A program made the position numbers and the translations under genes. Of a stretch of DNA of 64,000 nucleotides, positions 54,844-64,000 are shown one piece after another. Location: assembly GCA_964036275.1 (NCBI GenBank), contig OZ038433.1:11990446-12054445 (forward strand). Reading direction: 5' to 3'. Below the pieces are notes generated by a model. It was not told the origin of the DNA. It made no database searches and worked only from the letters and a program-made list of their open reading frames with translations. Position 1 is the first letter of the stretch, and each line of letters begins with the position of its first letter. This DNA comes from Litoditis marina. Its lineage: Eukaryota > Nematoda > Chromadorea > Rhabditida > Rhabditidae.

Positions 54844-55854
54844 GGGTCGGAACGATTTTGAGTGGCACCCTTCACTGAGCACATGTTTTCATAATAACAT
54901 CCGAAAGTCTTACCGACAACAAATATTTTTGGTTCAAATAAATGTAACACTAATCAAACACCTTGTTCAAAACCAGACTTTCTCGCACAAAACAGAAGAA
55001 CTGTACAAGAAGTCAAGAGAAAGTGTGGTTAAAATTTTGTGAACCTCTTGAGAATTGTCCCATATATGTGATTCTATGTTGAGCAGACGTTTTTGCCTCG
55101 TTAGGTTATCATCAAGTTAGAGAAAACTCAAAACTATTTGGTGGGTCTACTTATTTTGTACCGCCTAAATGAAAAAAGTGGAAAAATTCGATAAAATACG
55201 GAAGTAATTACAATTTTAAATATAATTCCAGTTTCTGTTTGTGATTAGTCAGTCACATGCTGGCTAACGAAAGGTTGCAATTACGTGTTCATGCAACTGC
55301 AACTACGTAGTAACGTAGTCAACTGAGAATTTCAAACACTGTATTTAAATATAAATTGCGTCAAGCTCAAAGTTCCGGCTTTTTGATGGTAACGTCACAA
55401 CGTTACATAGCGGAAACTTTTGACCGATCTCAAAATCGTCTTGGCTTTACATGGTTTGAAGTATTCGTGGCAAAAAGTACGTGTCGGGTGAAAAAATTCT
55501 CAATGACTCTCACTATTGTGGCGGATGTGATGTATAGCAGAATGTTATTCAACGATGGATCCATTGTCATATCATTGGAACAACTACACCACTTCTGAAC
55601 ATTGGTCACCATGTGGCCTGCCTGTGATCAGAGTTTGGTCCGGGTTGAGTTCAAATTTTGCATCAAATTGTATTGGTGGCAGGCACACTAGACATATCAT
55701 TTGGGAAGGTTAGTCTCGAGGTGAACTATTAGATGACATATTACTATTATACTTATAAAATATTCGTTGTCATTAAGACTTTCTGGTTGTTATTATGGAA
55801 ATATGTGCTCAGTGAAAGGCTCAGTGAAAGGTGCCACTCAAAATCGTTGCGACC
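54844..55854. mobile_element. About 1-kb element with 100-bp inverted ends
   Basis: Left GGTCGGAACGATTTTGAGTG, GGCACCCTTCACTGAGCAC and ATAATAACATCCGAAAGTC are mirrored at the right end (55745-55854: GACTTTCTGGTTGTTATTAT, GTGCTCAGTGAAAGG, CACTCAAAATCGTTGCGACC). The right end has a short internal duplication (CTCAGTGAAAGG twice). The interior has no transposase-like frame; the overlapping frames at 55356-55598 and 55430-55612 are unsupported. Probably a non-autonomous DNA transposon. Confidence 0.75.
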
Positions 55855-56095
55855 AGGAGACCGGAACACCATAATATAAGTTCACCATCTGACCCGTTTA
55901 CGCAACTACACTATACTTGAACAGAGCATGTTGATGAGTGTGTGACCACCTTGTGATCAGAATTTCAAAGGCGCTTGCATGCATATTCTACGGTGCCAGA
56001 TCTTCATGCCATCGGATGTATCAATTATCAAAATTTGTCAACGGAGTGGCTCCATGCTTAAAGGTTGAAGGGACCCTCTCGAAGGTAGGGTTCCT

Positions 56096-56299
56096 TTAAA
56101 GGAGACCGGAACACAACTCTAAATGCCAAAAAGCTGCTGTTCCCTACTTCTGATTAGACGCGTTGCGTTCCGCGCGGAATGGTCATGTGAATGTCACGTG
56201 GACTGATCAAACTAATACACGAATTATCTCTGCTCTCAGTACAGTTGAAAGCAGCCCAAAACGAAACCTCTGCTCAAGTTGTGTTCCGGTCCCCTTTAA
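56096..56299. mobile_element. MITE family 8 copy
   Basis: TTAAAGGAGACCGGAACAC to GTGTTCCGGTCCCCTTTAA, inverted relative to 45482-45685. A solo end (AGGAGACCGGAACACC) is at 55856. The 87-codon frame over it mirrors one in the other copy and is not a gene. Confidence 0.88.
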
Positions 56300-56965
56300 A
56301 TGCAAAGGAGATGAGGCTGCGACCCAGGTTCAATCTCCCGTTCGATTATATTTTTTTCTCCAGAGTTTCTCTCTTTCAGTTTAGTCAAATTGAACGAGGA
56401 AAACAAATTGTGGAAAGCAAAAAGACAACGCTTGAAACAACAACACAAGATTGAGTGGTGAAATAACCAGCACAATTACTAGCGAGAACATCATGAAAAC
56501 AGCCCAAGTTCTCATATGCTTCGTTCCATATTTAGGGTCTGATCAACGCCATCCTGTAAGTAGGTTGTACATTCGACATACAATCTGTTCAGTTTCGTTC
56601 AGCCTTAGAGTCTTCTAATCACCCAACTGATCAATGTTTCTATTTTCAGCTACATACCCAACAAAGTACACTACGAAATGTTTGTTTGTTCCAGGTACAC
56701 TTTGCCGTCTCTTAGGATTCTTTTGTCTCGATTCAATAACATATCATCTGGGGAAAGATTAGATTCGTTACAAGTTGATTATATAACTAATGAGTGGGAC
56801 ACGTGATGCCATCGAGAGCTCGCCGTTTGATGAAATTTCTCCTATGCCATTATTAAAAGAAAATGATTCAAGAGCACAACGAATGTTACTTTGCAAAAGT
56901 CACGAACATATCAGCACAATGAAACAAACACTAAAGTTCTCAACTTGTCCCGGTTTCCGTCGCTT

Positions 56966-57091
56966 CAAGGTTGGGCGATTATGTGGATTCCGATTCCGAG
57001 ACATCGGTCCTTTGAACTGTAATTGAGAAATGTACGGCAGTTTGGAGAACTAAAGCCTTGGAATTGGTCCACATTTTCGTCCTTCTTTAAT
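56966..57091. mobile_element. MITE family 2 copy
   Basis: GGTTGGGCGATTATGTGG to CCACATTTTCGTCCTTCTTT, more diverged than the other three copies. Confidence 0.78.
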
Positions 57092-57283
57092 GTCACAACT
57101 AACCAGAAATGTAGAGAAATTATTGAAGAAATGTTAGAAGAGGGCGGATTTATATGGTTCTCTACTCAGACCTGTCTATACGACTGTATTGTACAATTCC
57201 GCTGTGTTTATAGTTTGATTCCGTTAATTCTGGTTGCAGAGGTGTTTATGTATCGAGATCAAACTGGAACAAAGATTGTTCTC

Positions 57284-57452
57284 TTAGGCCGCAATCATAC
57301 TCTTCACGTCGATGTTTAACGCTAGCCTCAACAGTGAAGAAAACATGCGCATCGATTTAGTTGGCGTTAACCCCGCCTGAATCAATACGCATGAAAACTA
57401 TTGTTTTACGCCGGCGTCAAACGTCGACGTGAAAAGTATGAATGCGGCCTCA
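57284..57452. mobile_element. MITE family 10 (TTAGGCCGC ends)
   Basis: 169 bp. Left TTAGGCCGCAATCATACTC, TTCACGTCGATGTTTAACGC; right GCGTCAAACGTCGACGTG, AGTATGAATGCGGCCTCA. Inverted ends of about 39 bp. Single copy in this window. Confidence 0.85.
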
Positions 57453-57548
57453 CTTGTAGGCATTGTAAAGCGTTGTTTTTTCTCAGATCTTGCGTAACAC
57501 CGTATAAAAACCGCCTGCTCCATGTGTAGCTACTACCGAACGCTAACT

Positions 57549-57744
57549 AAAGTGGGTGCCAAATTTATAAACTTTTGTCTCACGCCGGAGTCGAACCGGC
57601 GAGCAAAATATTCGTAGCAGGGCGCTAACCACTGCGCTGATAATGCACATACCCGGCAAGCTTTGGAATCAAAGACATGCGTGCGTACACAGCGGAAAGT
57701 GGGATACACGGTACCCTCCCGCCTTCCCGTTGGCGACGACTATA
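57549..57744 (-). mobile_element. tRNA-carrying MITE (family 4)
   Basis: Minus orientation; AGTGGGTGCC start on the plus strand and GTTGGCGACGACTATA end; B-box region CCGGAGTCGAACCGGCGAGC and A-box region GCTAACCACTGCGCTGATAA on the reverse strand. Confidence 0.8.
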
Positions 57745-58137
57745 CTTGACCACTCGGAAAACCCACTTGGAATCTAATTAGTTTACTGATTCACAAACAC
57801 GTGAATCGTCAACGTTTTTGATAATGTTCACGTGATTCAAACAACGTGAAACTTTGCTTTCATACTGTTAGAGTCTTAATGGCAATATAAAAGACTACAG
57901 TGATAGAGATTAAAATCTATCTATGATATAAACATTGGTTAGATAGCACCCGTGATTCTGTAATTGTGATCTTTTTTTGCTCGCGAGTGACGCTCCGCCT
58001 ATAAGATTGCCAATTCAAGGCTGTTTCTTACCTCAAAATATATCCATAGTTCATTTATGCGTTCACGTAATAAACTCACTTCGTCAAATTCATCTGATTC
58101 AATCCAATTCTTTCGTTTTGATTCAACTTGTCTTGTC

Positions 58138-58336
58138 TATAGTCGTCGCCAACGGAAAGGCGGGAGGGTACTGTATATCTCAATTTTCGCTGTGTATGGA
58201 CACAGGTCTCCGATTCCAAAGTTTGCTCGTTATCGGCTCTTGTAGCGCAGTGGTTACCGCCTGGCCTACGAATCGTTTGCTCGCATGTTCGATTCCGGCG
58301 AGAGACAACAATGTATGAATTCGGCACCCCCTGTAC
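58138..58336 (+). mobile_element. tRNA-carrying MITE (family 4), plus orientation
   Basis: TATAGTCGTCGCCAACGG start; A-box TAGCGCAGTGGTTACCGCC at 58243; B-box TGTTCGATTCCGGCG at 58286; GGCACCCCCTGTA end. It lies just upstream of receptor gene C, in opposite orientation to the copy 400 bp to its left. Confidence 0.8.
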
Positions 58337-58480
58337 ATATATGTTCACTATCTTCAAAGCAGTTCCTCACGGGGTATAATTCCCTATACTTCGTAGTATG
58401 AGTCCGTTGTTTTCCGTCAAAATTCGTGACTAAAGGCATGTTTCCAGATCATCCCACAGCAGAATTTCTCTCATTAGAAA

Positions 58481-61400
58481 ATGATCTACAACCCGCGACC
58501 AAGCCGTTCTCAACTCCAAGCGCTGTCAAACGGTAAGTGGTGCCAAAAAAATACGAGAGGAGCGTTTTCAAAACAGAAAAGTTACTTGTCGTTTTGTCAG
58601 GTTTTCTCGGAGTATCGAAAAGAAAATCGAAGTGAGTCACGGAAACAATAGTGAACTGCTCACCAAGTTTTTCATGAAAGCGGCAGCTCTCACAGGTTTG
58701 AAAACGGCGTGGACTATTGGTTGGCTTGCTGCGAAAGCCTACTTGAGTGTGACTCAAACATAGGCGCCGAATTTTCGCGATTGTCGAACAACGGAAGCGA
58801 GAGAGCACGCAGGTCAATGAGACCGCAGACATGCTGAGACGATTTGATCCCCCACAGTGATTCTATAACGACAGGTAAACTACAAGGGAACTCCTACCAC
58901 ACCTCTCTTTTACTACAGGAGTACTTCTCCTTTACTACTACTACTAGTTTACCTGTAGTTCCAGATTTTCTGCGCCTGTACATTTCCTCGTAGAAGCCAT
59001 TACAAAAATGCTTTGCTAATTGGATCAACATTTGTCTGCGGATCTCAGCAAGATTTGAGTCAGAAACTGTCCAGCTGAAAGAACGACAACGCATACAATC
59101 ATTCCGACGGTCTCGAACGGCCTGCGTCTCTCTGACCTTTACCCTCTCTCGTCGAGGCCGCTACAGAAGTGCCGGGGCATACGACGGAGAATCGTCGTAA
59201 CTAGTTCGTTGCAAAGTCTGCTGACTGAGATATGCTCATTTACAGAAACCATGAACGTCACCGTGTTGTCTGGAGAAACGGAAGGGGCCTCGATGTACGC
59301 GCTGATCAATCATTCGATTAACATGTTTTCCGTACTTATCAATGTTTCGGTGGTCTTTGCTGGAATTAGAGATACGAGAAAACGTTTCACGGTTGGTGGA
59401 TTGTACCGAGAAACAGTGATTAAGAGGCGTTGTGAAGAAAATATTTTCAAAAACCACATCAGAAACTCTCGTCTTGAAGGCACGAAACTGCTTCGAGAGA
59501 GGCGGGAGAATAATTTTGCATGTCTTTTCAACTTTTCATGCATCAAACTATCAAGAGTTTGACTCACACGTGCACTACATATCAAAATAATTCTCAGGAA
59601 ATATGATAAATCGGAATGAAAGAAGGTTCAAAGACTATAGGTCTATTCTATTCTATTCTATAGCTTAATTTAGTTTTTGTTGTATTCCGAAAGTTTTTTC
59701 AGGCATCTTTCTTCATAGTTTTGTTTGTATTTATGATTGTAACTACGTGTAGTCTCGTACTGAATTTAATGTACTCGGTCCCCGCTGAGCTATTCGCCTA
59801 TTCCAATGCGGAGTTGGCGGCAGCTAGTGCGGTTCGTTGAGTATAGACGTGGCTCGCTGAAAACAGTTGAGATACGGTATATAGAGGAAGAGAGAGAGAG
59901 TCTGAATTGTAGTTTGGTCCAGTTCATGTTTGGGAACTTCGGTATGTGAAGGAAATGTAGACTAAGAACCCGCCATGGGGCGGCACGTTATAGAGCGATT
60001 GTAGACGTTGTCTGGTGAAAACAGTTGACATAATGTATGTAGTGTGGGAATGACCGAGGTGTAGTTGTAGTTCGGTCTATCTTACGTACTGACACTTTGT
60101 TATTTTTAGGGAATGTAGACTATGAAAACATCATACATCTAACCTCAAATTCCAACTTGGGATGAGTGACTGACGGTTAGTGTAGACCAACGTATATGTC
60201 AGTGTATTGTATCGAAGTGTGAGTGAACCGAAGCTACTCTCCTTTCACTCATATATGACCGTGAAGCTACTCAACAAGTATACTTACAGTTAGTGAACAT
60301 ATTTTGTTCCTACTACAGTGTTATTCTCCATTTGATTCTCAGTTTCGAAAGACTGAGAAACTTCGTTTTTCCCGACTTCGCTAAACCGTTCTCAAACAGG
60401 TGAGGACCTACACACACGGAATTTGAACAGAAACTGTTGTTCTCCAACTATATCACAGCTCTGAGACGAAGTGTCTATGAGAAACAAGAACTTCGCTGTG
60501 CAATCGTAATTTATTTAGAAGGGTGTCGAACACCTAAATCACACGGCCACTCATTCTGATGGTCTTTCTTGAAAACACGAAATCCAGCTTTTTATTACAA
60601 TTCAATACAGTAACAGTGTGAAAAATTGCTAGTTACTAGTGGTACGTTCCGGCTCTCACCCAACACGAATACATCTGACTGAGAACGTCTTTGCAGAAAA
60701 TCGATATCAGCTCTACTTCTTGCATCCGGTATCGCCATGCTCGGATTCAGTGTTTGGGTGTACTTTGCGTGCGGAGAAGAAAGGAAAACCAGCCAGCAAA
60801 ATGGGTTTATGACCTACGACGAAGTGGAGGGTTCAGATATGGTTGAGGTGAGCAGTAGGGTCATTTCATACAGCGACAACTATTGAGTACGCATATAGGA
60901 TACAATCGTCCTTCATCCGACAAAGACAGCAAGAACCTTATTGACTAAGCGATGCGGGGCGAGCGTTCTGTCAAACGACGAAATAGTATTGAGGTCAAAG
61001 ATACGCAGAGCAGCTGGCTGCTCATCAAACCCCGCCACCTAACAAGTTCACAGTACGGTATCCACAACGTTTTGACAACATCTATAAGAGAAGTCTTTGT
61101 GTAGTTTGATACAGGTCAAATTTGCCGAACTGTTACTGGAAATCAACAGAACTGTAAACTAGGAGGTGAATATTCACGTGATGTTAGCATTCTAATGAGG
61201 AGGTGTGCACTTTGTCATCGCACGTTTCTGAATTCTGCTGTGTTTAACATGTCTCACGTGACTATGCAAATGACAAACAGTATATAGGTTTGTTGGAGAA
61301 AAAAGAGAAAAAATTGTAGTCTGACAAAACGTACTCACGCAGATGTCCTTGTTCCTATTGAAGAACTCGACAAACCTGATGAAATGAGAAGGTACACAGT

Positions 61401-61678
61401 ATTTTAGCATAATTATGAATTGATTCTACTCTATCATGGTATTGAGGGATGTCACGAGTTCGATAAAACAGTTGCATGTTTCCATGAGTCCTCAGTTTCA
61501 GTTGATCAACTACATATTCTATTCGATTCCTATTCCCTGTTCCCTATTCTATGTGGTTATTTATATTCATCTCAGAAAACAGCGGAGAATAGCAATTAGT
61601 GGTCAAACCAAAAACATGATCAACAAAGCCGAACAGAGCACGTTGTATCATGGAGTCGTTCTGGTTGTAATTTATGTG
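58481..61678 (+). CDS. Chemoreceptor gene C (7TM GPCR), exon 1 to TM5; 3' end not seen
   Basis: Exons: 58481-58532 (MIYNPRPSRSQLQALSN, donor GTAAGT), TM1 59246-59391 (NVTVLSGETEG, then VSVVFAGIRDTRKRFT), TM2 59703-59831, TM3 60290-60399 (LSFERLRNFVFPD, ER in place of DR), TM4 60697-60847 (LLLASGIAMLGFSVWVYF, then an acidic loop), TM5 61502-61678 (SIPIPCSLFYVVIYIHLRKQ; EQSTLYHGVVLVVIYV). All join in phase: 255 codons, no stop. TM2, TM3 and TM5 exon lengths equal those of genes A and B; TM1 and TM4 are each 9 bp longer. The donor after TM2 (GTTCGT) is weak. TM6, TM7 and tail exons were not found in the remaining 2.3 kb; a MITE begins 12 bp after the TM5 exon. Either the 3' end is lost or it lies past the window edge. 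Confidence 0.8.
61154..61286 (+). mobile_element. MITE family 1 copy in gene C
   Basis: Starts AAACTAGGAGGTGAATATTC, ends AAATGACAAACAGTATA. TM4-TM5 intron of gene C. Confidence 0.78.
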
Positions 61679-61689
61679 GTGAGTAGAGA

Positions 61690-61924
61690 TATAGTTCGCA
61701 CCATTCTCCCTGAGACTCCTACAGTAACCTCACAAACTTTCCGAAGGCTGTTGTGAAGCTGAAAATGAAGTTCACGCAAAATGCTCTCGTATATTTACTC
61801 TACCTGAGAAGGAGAATGAGGTACGAAAATCCTCGACTTCTCCGATCAAAAGTTAGTTAGCGAAACGGCTTGGAAGTTTTGAAATCCTACTGTAGGAGTG
61901 TCAGTAGGAATGGAAAAGACTATA
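61690..61924. mobile_element. MITE family 3 copy
   Basis: TATAGTTCGCACCATTCTCC to GGAATGGAAAAGACTATA with inverted CTCCTACAGTA/TACTGTAGGAG. It begins 12 bp after the last detected exon of gene C. Confidence 0.87.
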
Positions 61925-62229
61925 TATATCTCGCATTTTCACTGAAAGCACGGCAGAGCTCCAGTAGCATTTCGACTTGCTGCCCTCCATTGAAAATATA
62001 TAGATGTCTTGCAGAGTCTAGGTCATTAGCGCAGGTCCAGATTGCGCAAAGCACCAGGGGTTATGAAAGAGGCCATATAGGCAGGTTGCCAAAAATATTT
62101 ACTCACAGGGGTAACATGAGAGGACGCAAAAAAGTCTAAGCAACACGACCGCGGTTGACCCCCCAATGGGGTGGCTGCGCGCAATACACTACCGCGGGTC
62201 TGAGGATCGGCACTTTTGCATTTCACATG
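61925..62229. other. Spacer after gene C
   Basis: No exon like TM6 (VILVTDT..) is found. CGACCGCGGTTGACCCCCCA with CTACCGCGGGTC gives a small inverted GC-rich pair near 62148-62200. Confidence 0.45.
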
Positions 62230-63250
62230 ATTTTGTATAGGGTTTTCACTAAGTTGAAACTTCCAGTAACACGGATTAAGTTTTAGCTAAGTGAAATGCT
62301 CAGTTTCAATACTCTTGAACACAGTAGTTTATTTCAAAGGGTTTGAAAACACATGTTCAGTTTAATATGTTTTTCAAATTTCAAGGTTTTAAAAGCACAG
62401 GTTCGGATTCAGTAATTTCAAACGCAAACATTCTTGTCGAACTTAACACACACAAGTTATGCCGAATTCCGTAGAATTGAAATACACATGTTCACTTTTT
62501 TAATACAAAGGATCTTTAACGTGTACAACCTTGAAGTTTACTAGAGTGGTTGAAACGTTTATTTCCGTTGAGTGAAACGTTTATTTCGAAGGTTTATTAA
62601 ACACATGTGCCGGTTTATTAAAGTTTCAAATGCACACCAATATTTCACAGGATCGGTTTTCACTAGTTTGCAACTTCCAGTATCATGCTCAAAGGTTGAA
62701 AAAGCGTTTGTATGTTCTTGAACATTCTTTAAAAACACATGTCAAGTTTATATATTTTCGAGTTTCATGGTATCAGTATCACAGGTTTATATTTAATCAT
62801 TTCAAAAGCAAACGTTCTTTTTGAATGCCACAAACACTGGCTATATTGTGAAGATATGTGAAGTTTCATTGAAGTAAAAATCAAATGTTCATTTTAAACT
62901 CTTCAGAACAATGGATTTTTAATGTCTACAAGTTCAACTTCAACTCTATCGAAAAAAAATATATATGGTTTTAAATGTAGGTTCATTTTCATGTTTCCGG
63001 AAAACATGCGTTCACTTTAAATACATTCGAAAACGACCCATACTTCAGCCATGAACTTACATATTTATTTTTTGCAAAACGTAATTCAGTTTCGCTACTC
63101 CGTATGAGCTGAACGTAATGTTTCAAAAACACGTGATTTGAATTCGTTCAATAAATGCATTACTACGCATATCTCAGTTTTGAATCGACCATTTTAAAAT
63201 AAGATGTACAATTTGAGCTCTATTGAAAAAGTGAACTAATACTTACGTTT
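62230..63250 (+). repeat. Degenerate about 128-bp tandem repeat with about 387-bp superperiod
   Basis: A motif close to AAACACATGTTCAGTTTAA recurs at about 62346, 62482, 62597, 62733, 62878, 63001 and 63125. A second motif (AGCACAGGTT...ATTTCAAACGCAAACATTCTT) recurs at 62390-62440 and 62775-62825, so every third unit is most alike. Heavily diverged old satellite; no gene. Confidence 0.65.
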
Positions 63251-63639
63251 ATACTATGACCTTTTGAAACACAATCCAATTGTTTATTTTGCTACCTTAC
63301 AACAACAAACGGTTATGCCACACTTAATACACACGGTAACTTGTACGATACAAATACAATTCAGAGAAATACAATTCACATTTTCAAAAGTAGTTCGGTT
63401 TTGAGACATATAATAGAACAAACTATTGGGCTGAATTGTCCAACATATTGAAACGCTTCGACAATCGAAAAACAACGAATGAGGATTGCACAAGCGTGAT
63501 CAACGTGAAAAATTTACTACAATAATTTAAACTTTATGTTCATAATACATTCGCTAACCTGGCTTGAGGAAATTATAAATAAATCATTTGGAAAAGGGAT
63601 AGAATTCAAAATGAAACGAAAAGGGGTAGTACCTAAATC

Positions 63640-63756
63640 TGTCCAATAAGAACTCCGGCGAGGCAGAAAAGAATAGATTCTTGCTGTTGTTCCTTTTGTT
63701 TTTTTCTCTCGGCCACCTGTGATCCTGTGAGTCGCGACAATCTGAAATACTTTAAC
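63640..63756 (-). CDS. Possible exon of a minus-strand gene, partial
   Basis: Minus strand after TATTTCAG: SRLTGSQVAERKKQKEQQQE followed by SILFCLAGVLIGQI and a TAG next to GTACTA. A charged stretch leading into a hydrophobic segment resembles the third intracellular loop and TM6 of a chemoreceptor, but it does not match genes A-C and the frame stops at once. Either the last exon of a gene entering from the right, or chance. Confidence 0.25.
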
Positions 63757-64000
63757 CTGAGAATGAAAATCTATACAAAAATAGCATTACTTTTGTTTAT
63801 ATGCCCTCGTTGCCAAAGGTATGCCTTTTGCCAGAGGTATTAACGGCATACACCAGTAAAGTTGTCCTCATAGTCAGAAAAATTCGAAAAACTAACTATT
63901 TTTTCGCCGAAAAGAAGAAAATCGGTCTACCTTTGATGGAAAATCATAAATTTTCACGTGTTGATGTGTTGAAATCCGAAAACGGACTACTTTTCGTAGC

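Noticed and set aside
58449..58832. 127-codon minus-strand frame
   Set aside because: Overlaps the plus-strand first exon of gene C and its intron; composition and context favour the plus-strand model.

Overview
This is nuclear DNA of a nematode, most likely Caenorhabditis or a close relative. The support is AT-rich DNA, short introns with TTTCAG-type acceptors, a cluster of seven-transmembrane chemoreceptor genes sharing one exon plan, and dense short inverted-repeat elements. Nothing looks prokaryotic; most short open frames lie in repeats or introns.

Left third (1-17011): almost entirely repetitive. An 1180-bp tandem duplication (1-2020) is followed by two head-to-tail arrays of Helitron-like, non-autonomous units (about 3.1-12.8 kb and 13.28-17.01 kb). 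Each complete unit starts TCACC, is built from diverged modules of about 147 bp, and ends in two GC-rich hairpins, the last closing on CTAG. Consecutive units abut as CTAG|TC with no spacer. The second array sits between a host A and a host T, as expected of Helitrons.

Middle (17.2-44.3 kb): a small broken gene (17269-18208); chemoreceptor gene A (19655-24033) whose last four exons are tandemly duplicated (1912-bp period); a 5' fragment of a second receptor (27746-28537) next to a frameshifted protein-primed-type DNA polymerase B fragment (28772-29441, Polinton/Maverick-like); a small minus-strand gene of unknown function (30072-30746); galectin-like exons (33.3 and 39.3-39.7 kb); several satellites and palindromes (34.0-38.7 kb); and a frameshifted receptor pseudogene (40969-42609).

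Right (44.3-64 kb): chemoreceptor gene B on the minus strand is complete (nine exons, 45180-50773, 327 codons). Gene C on the plus strand (58481-61678) is open through TM5 but its 3' exons are not visible. At least ten families of short inverted-repeat elements fill introns and spacers, including one that carries a tRNA-like pol III promoter.

The receptor exons have nearly invariant lengths (137, 129, 110, 142, 177, 78, 63 and 108 bp after a short first exon), which fixes splice sites without a database. Genes B and D and an orphan first exon share an upstream block with an AGTCCCGCC/AGTGCCCCGCC box and an E-box-like motif. The locus reads as a rapidly turning-over chemoreceptor cluster shaped by duplication, exon loss and transposon insertion.
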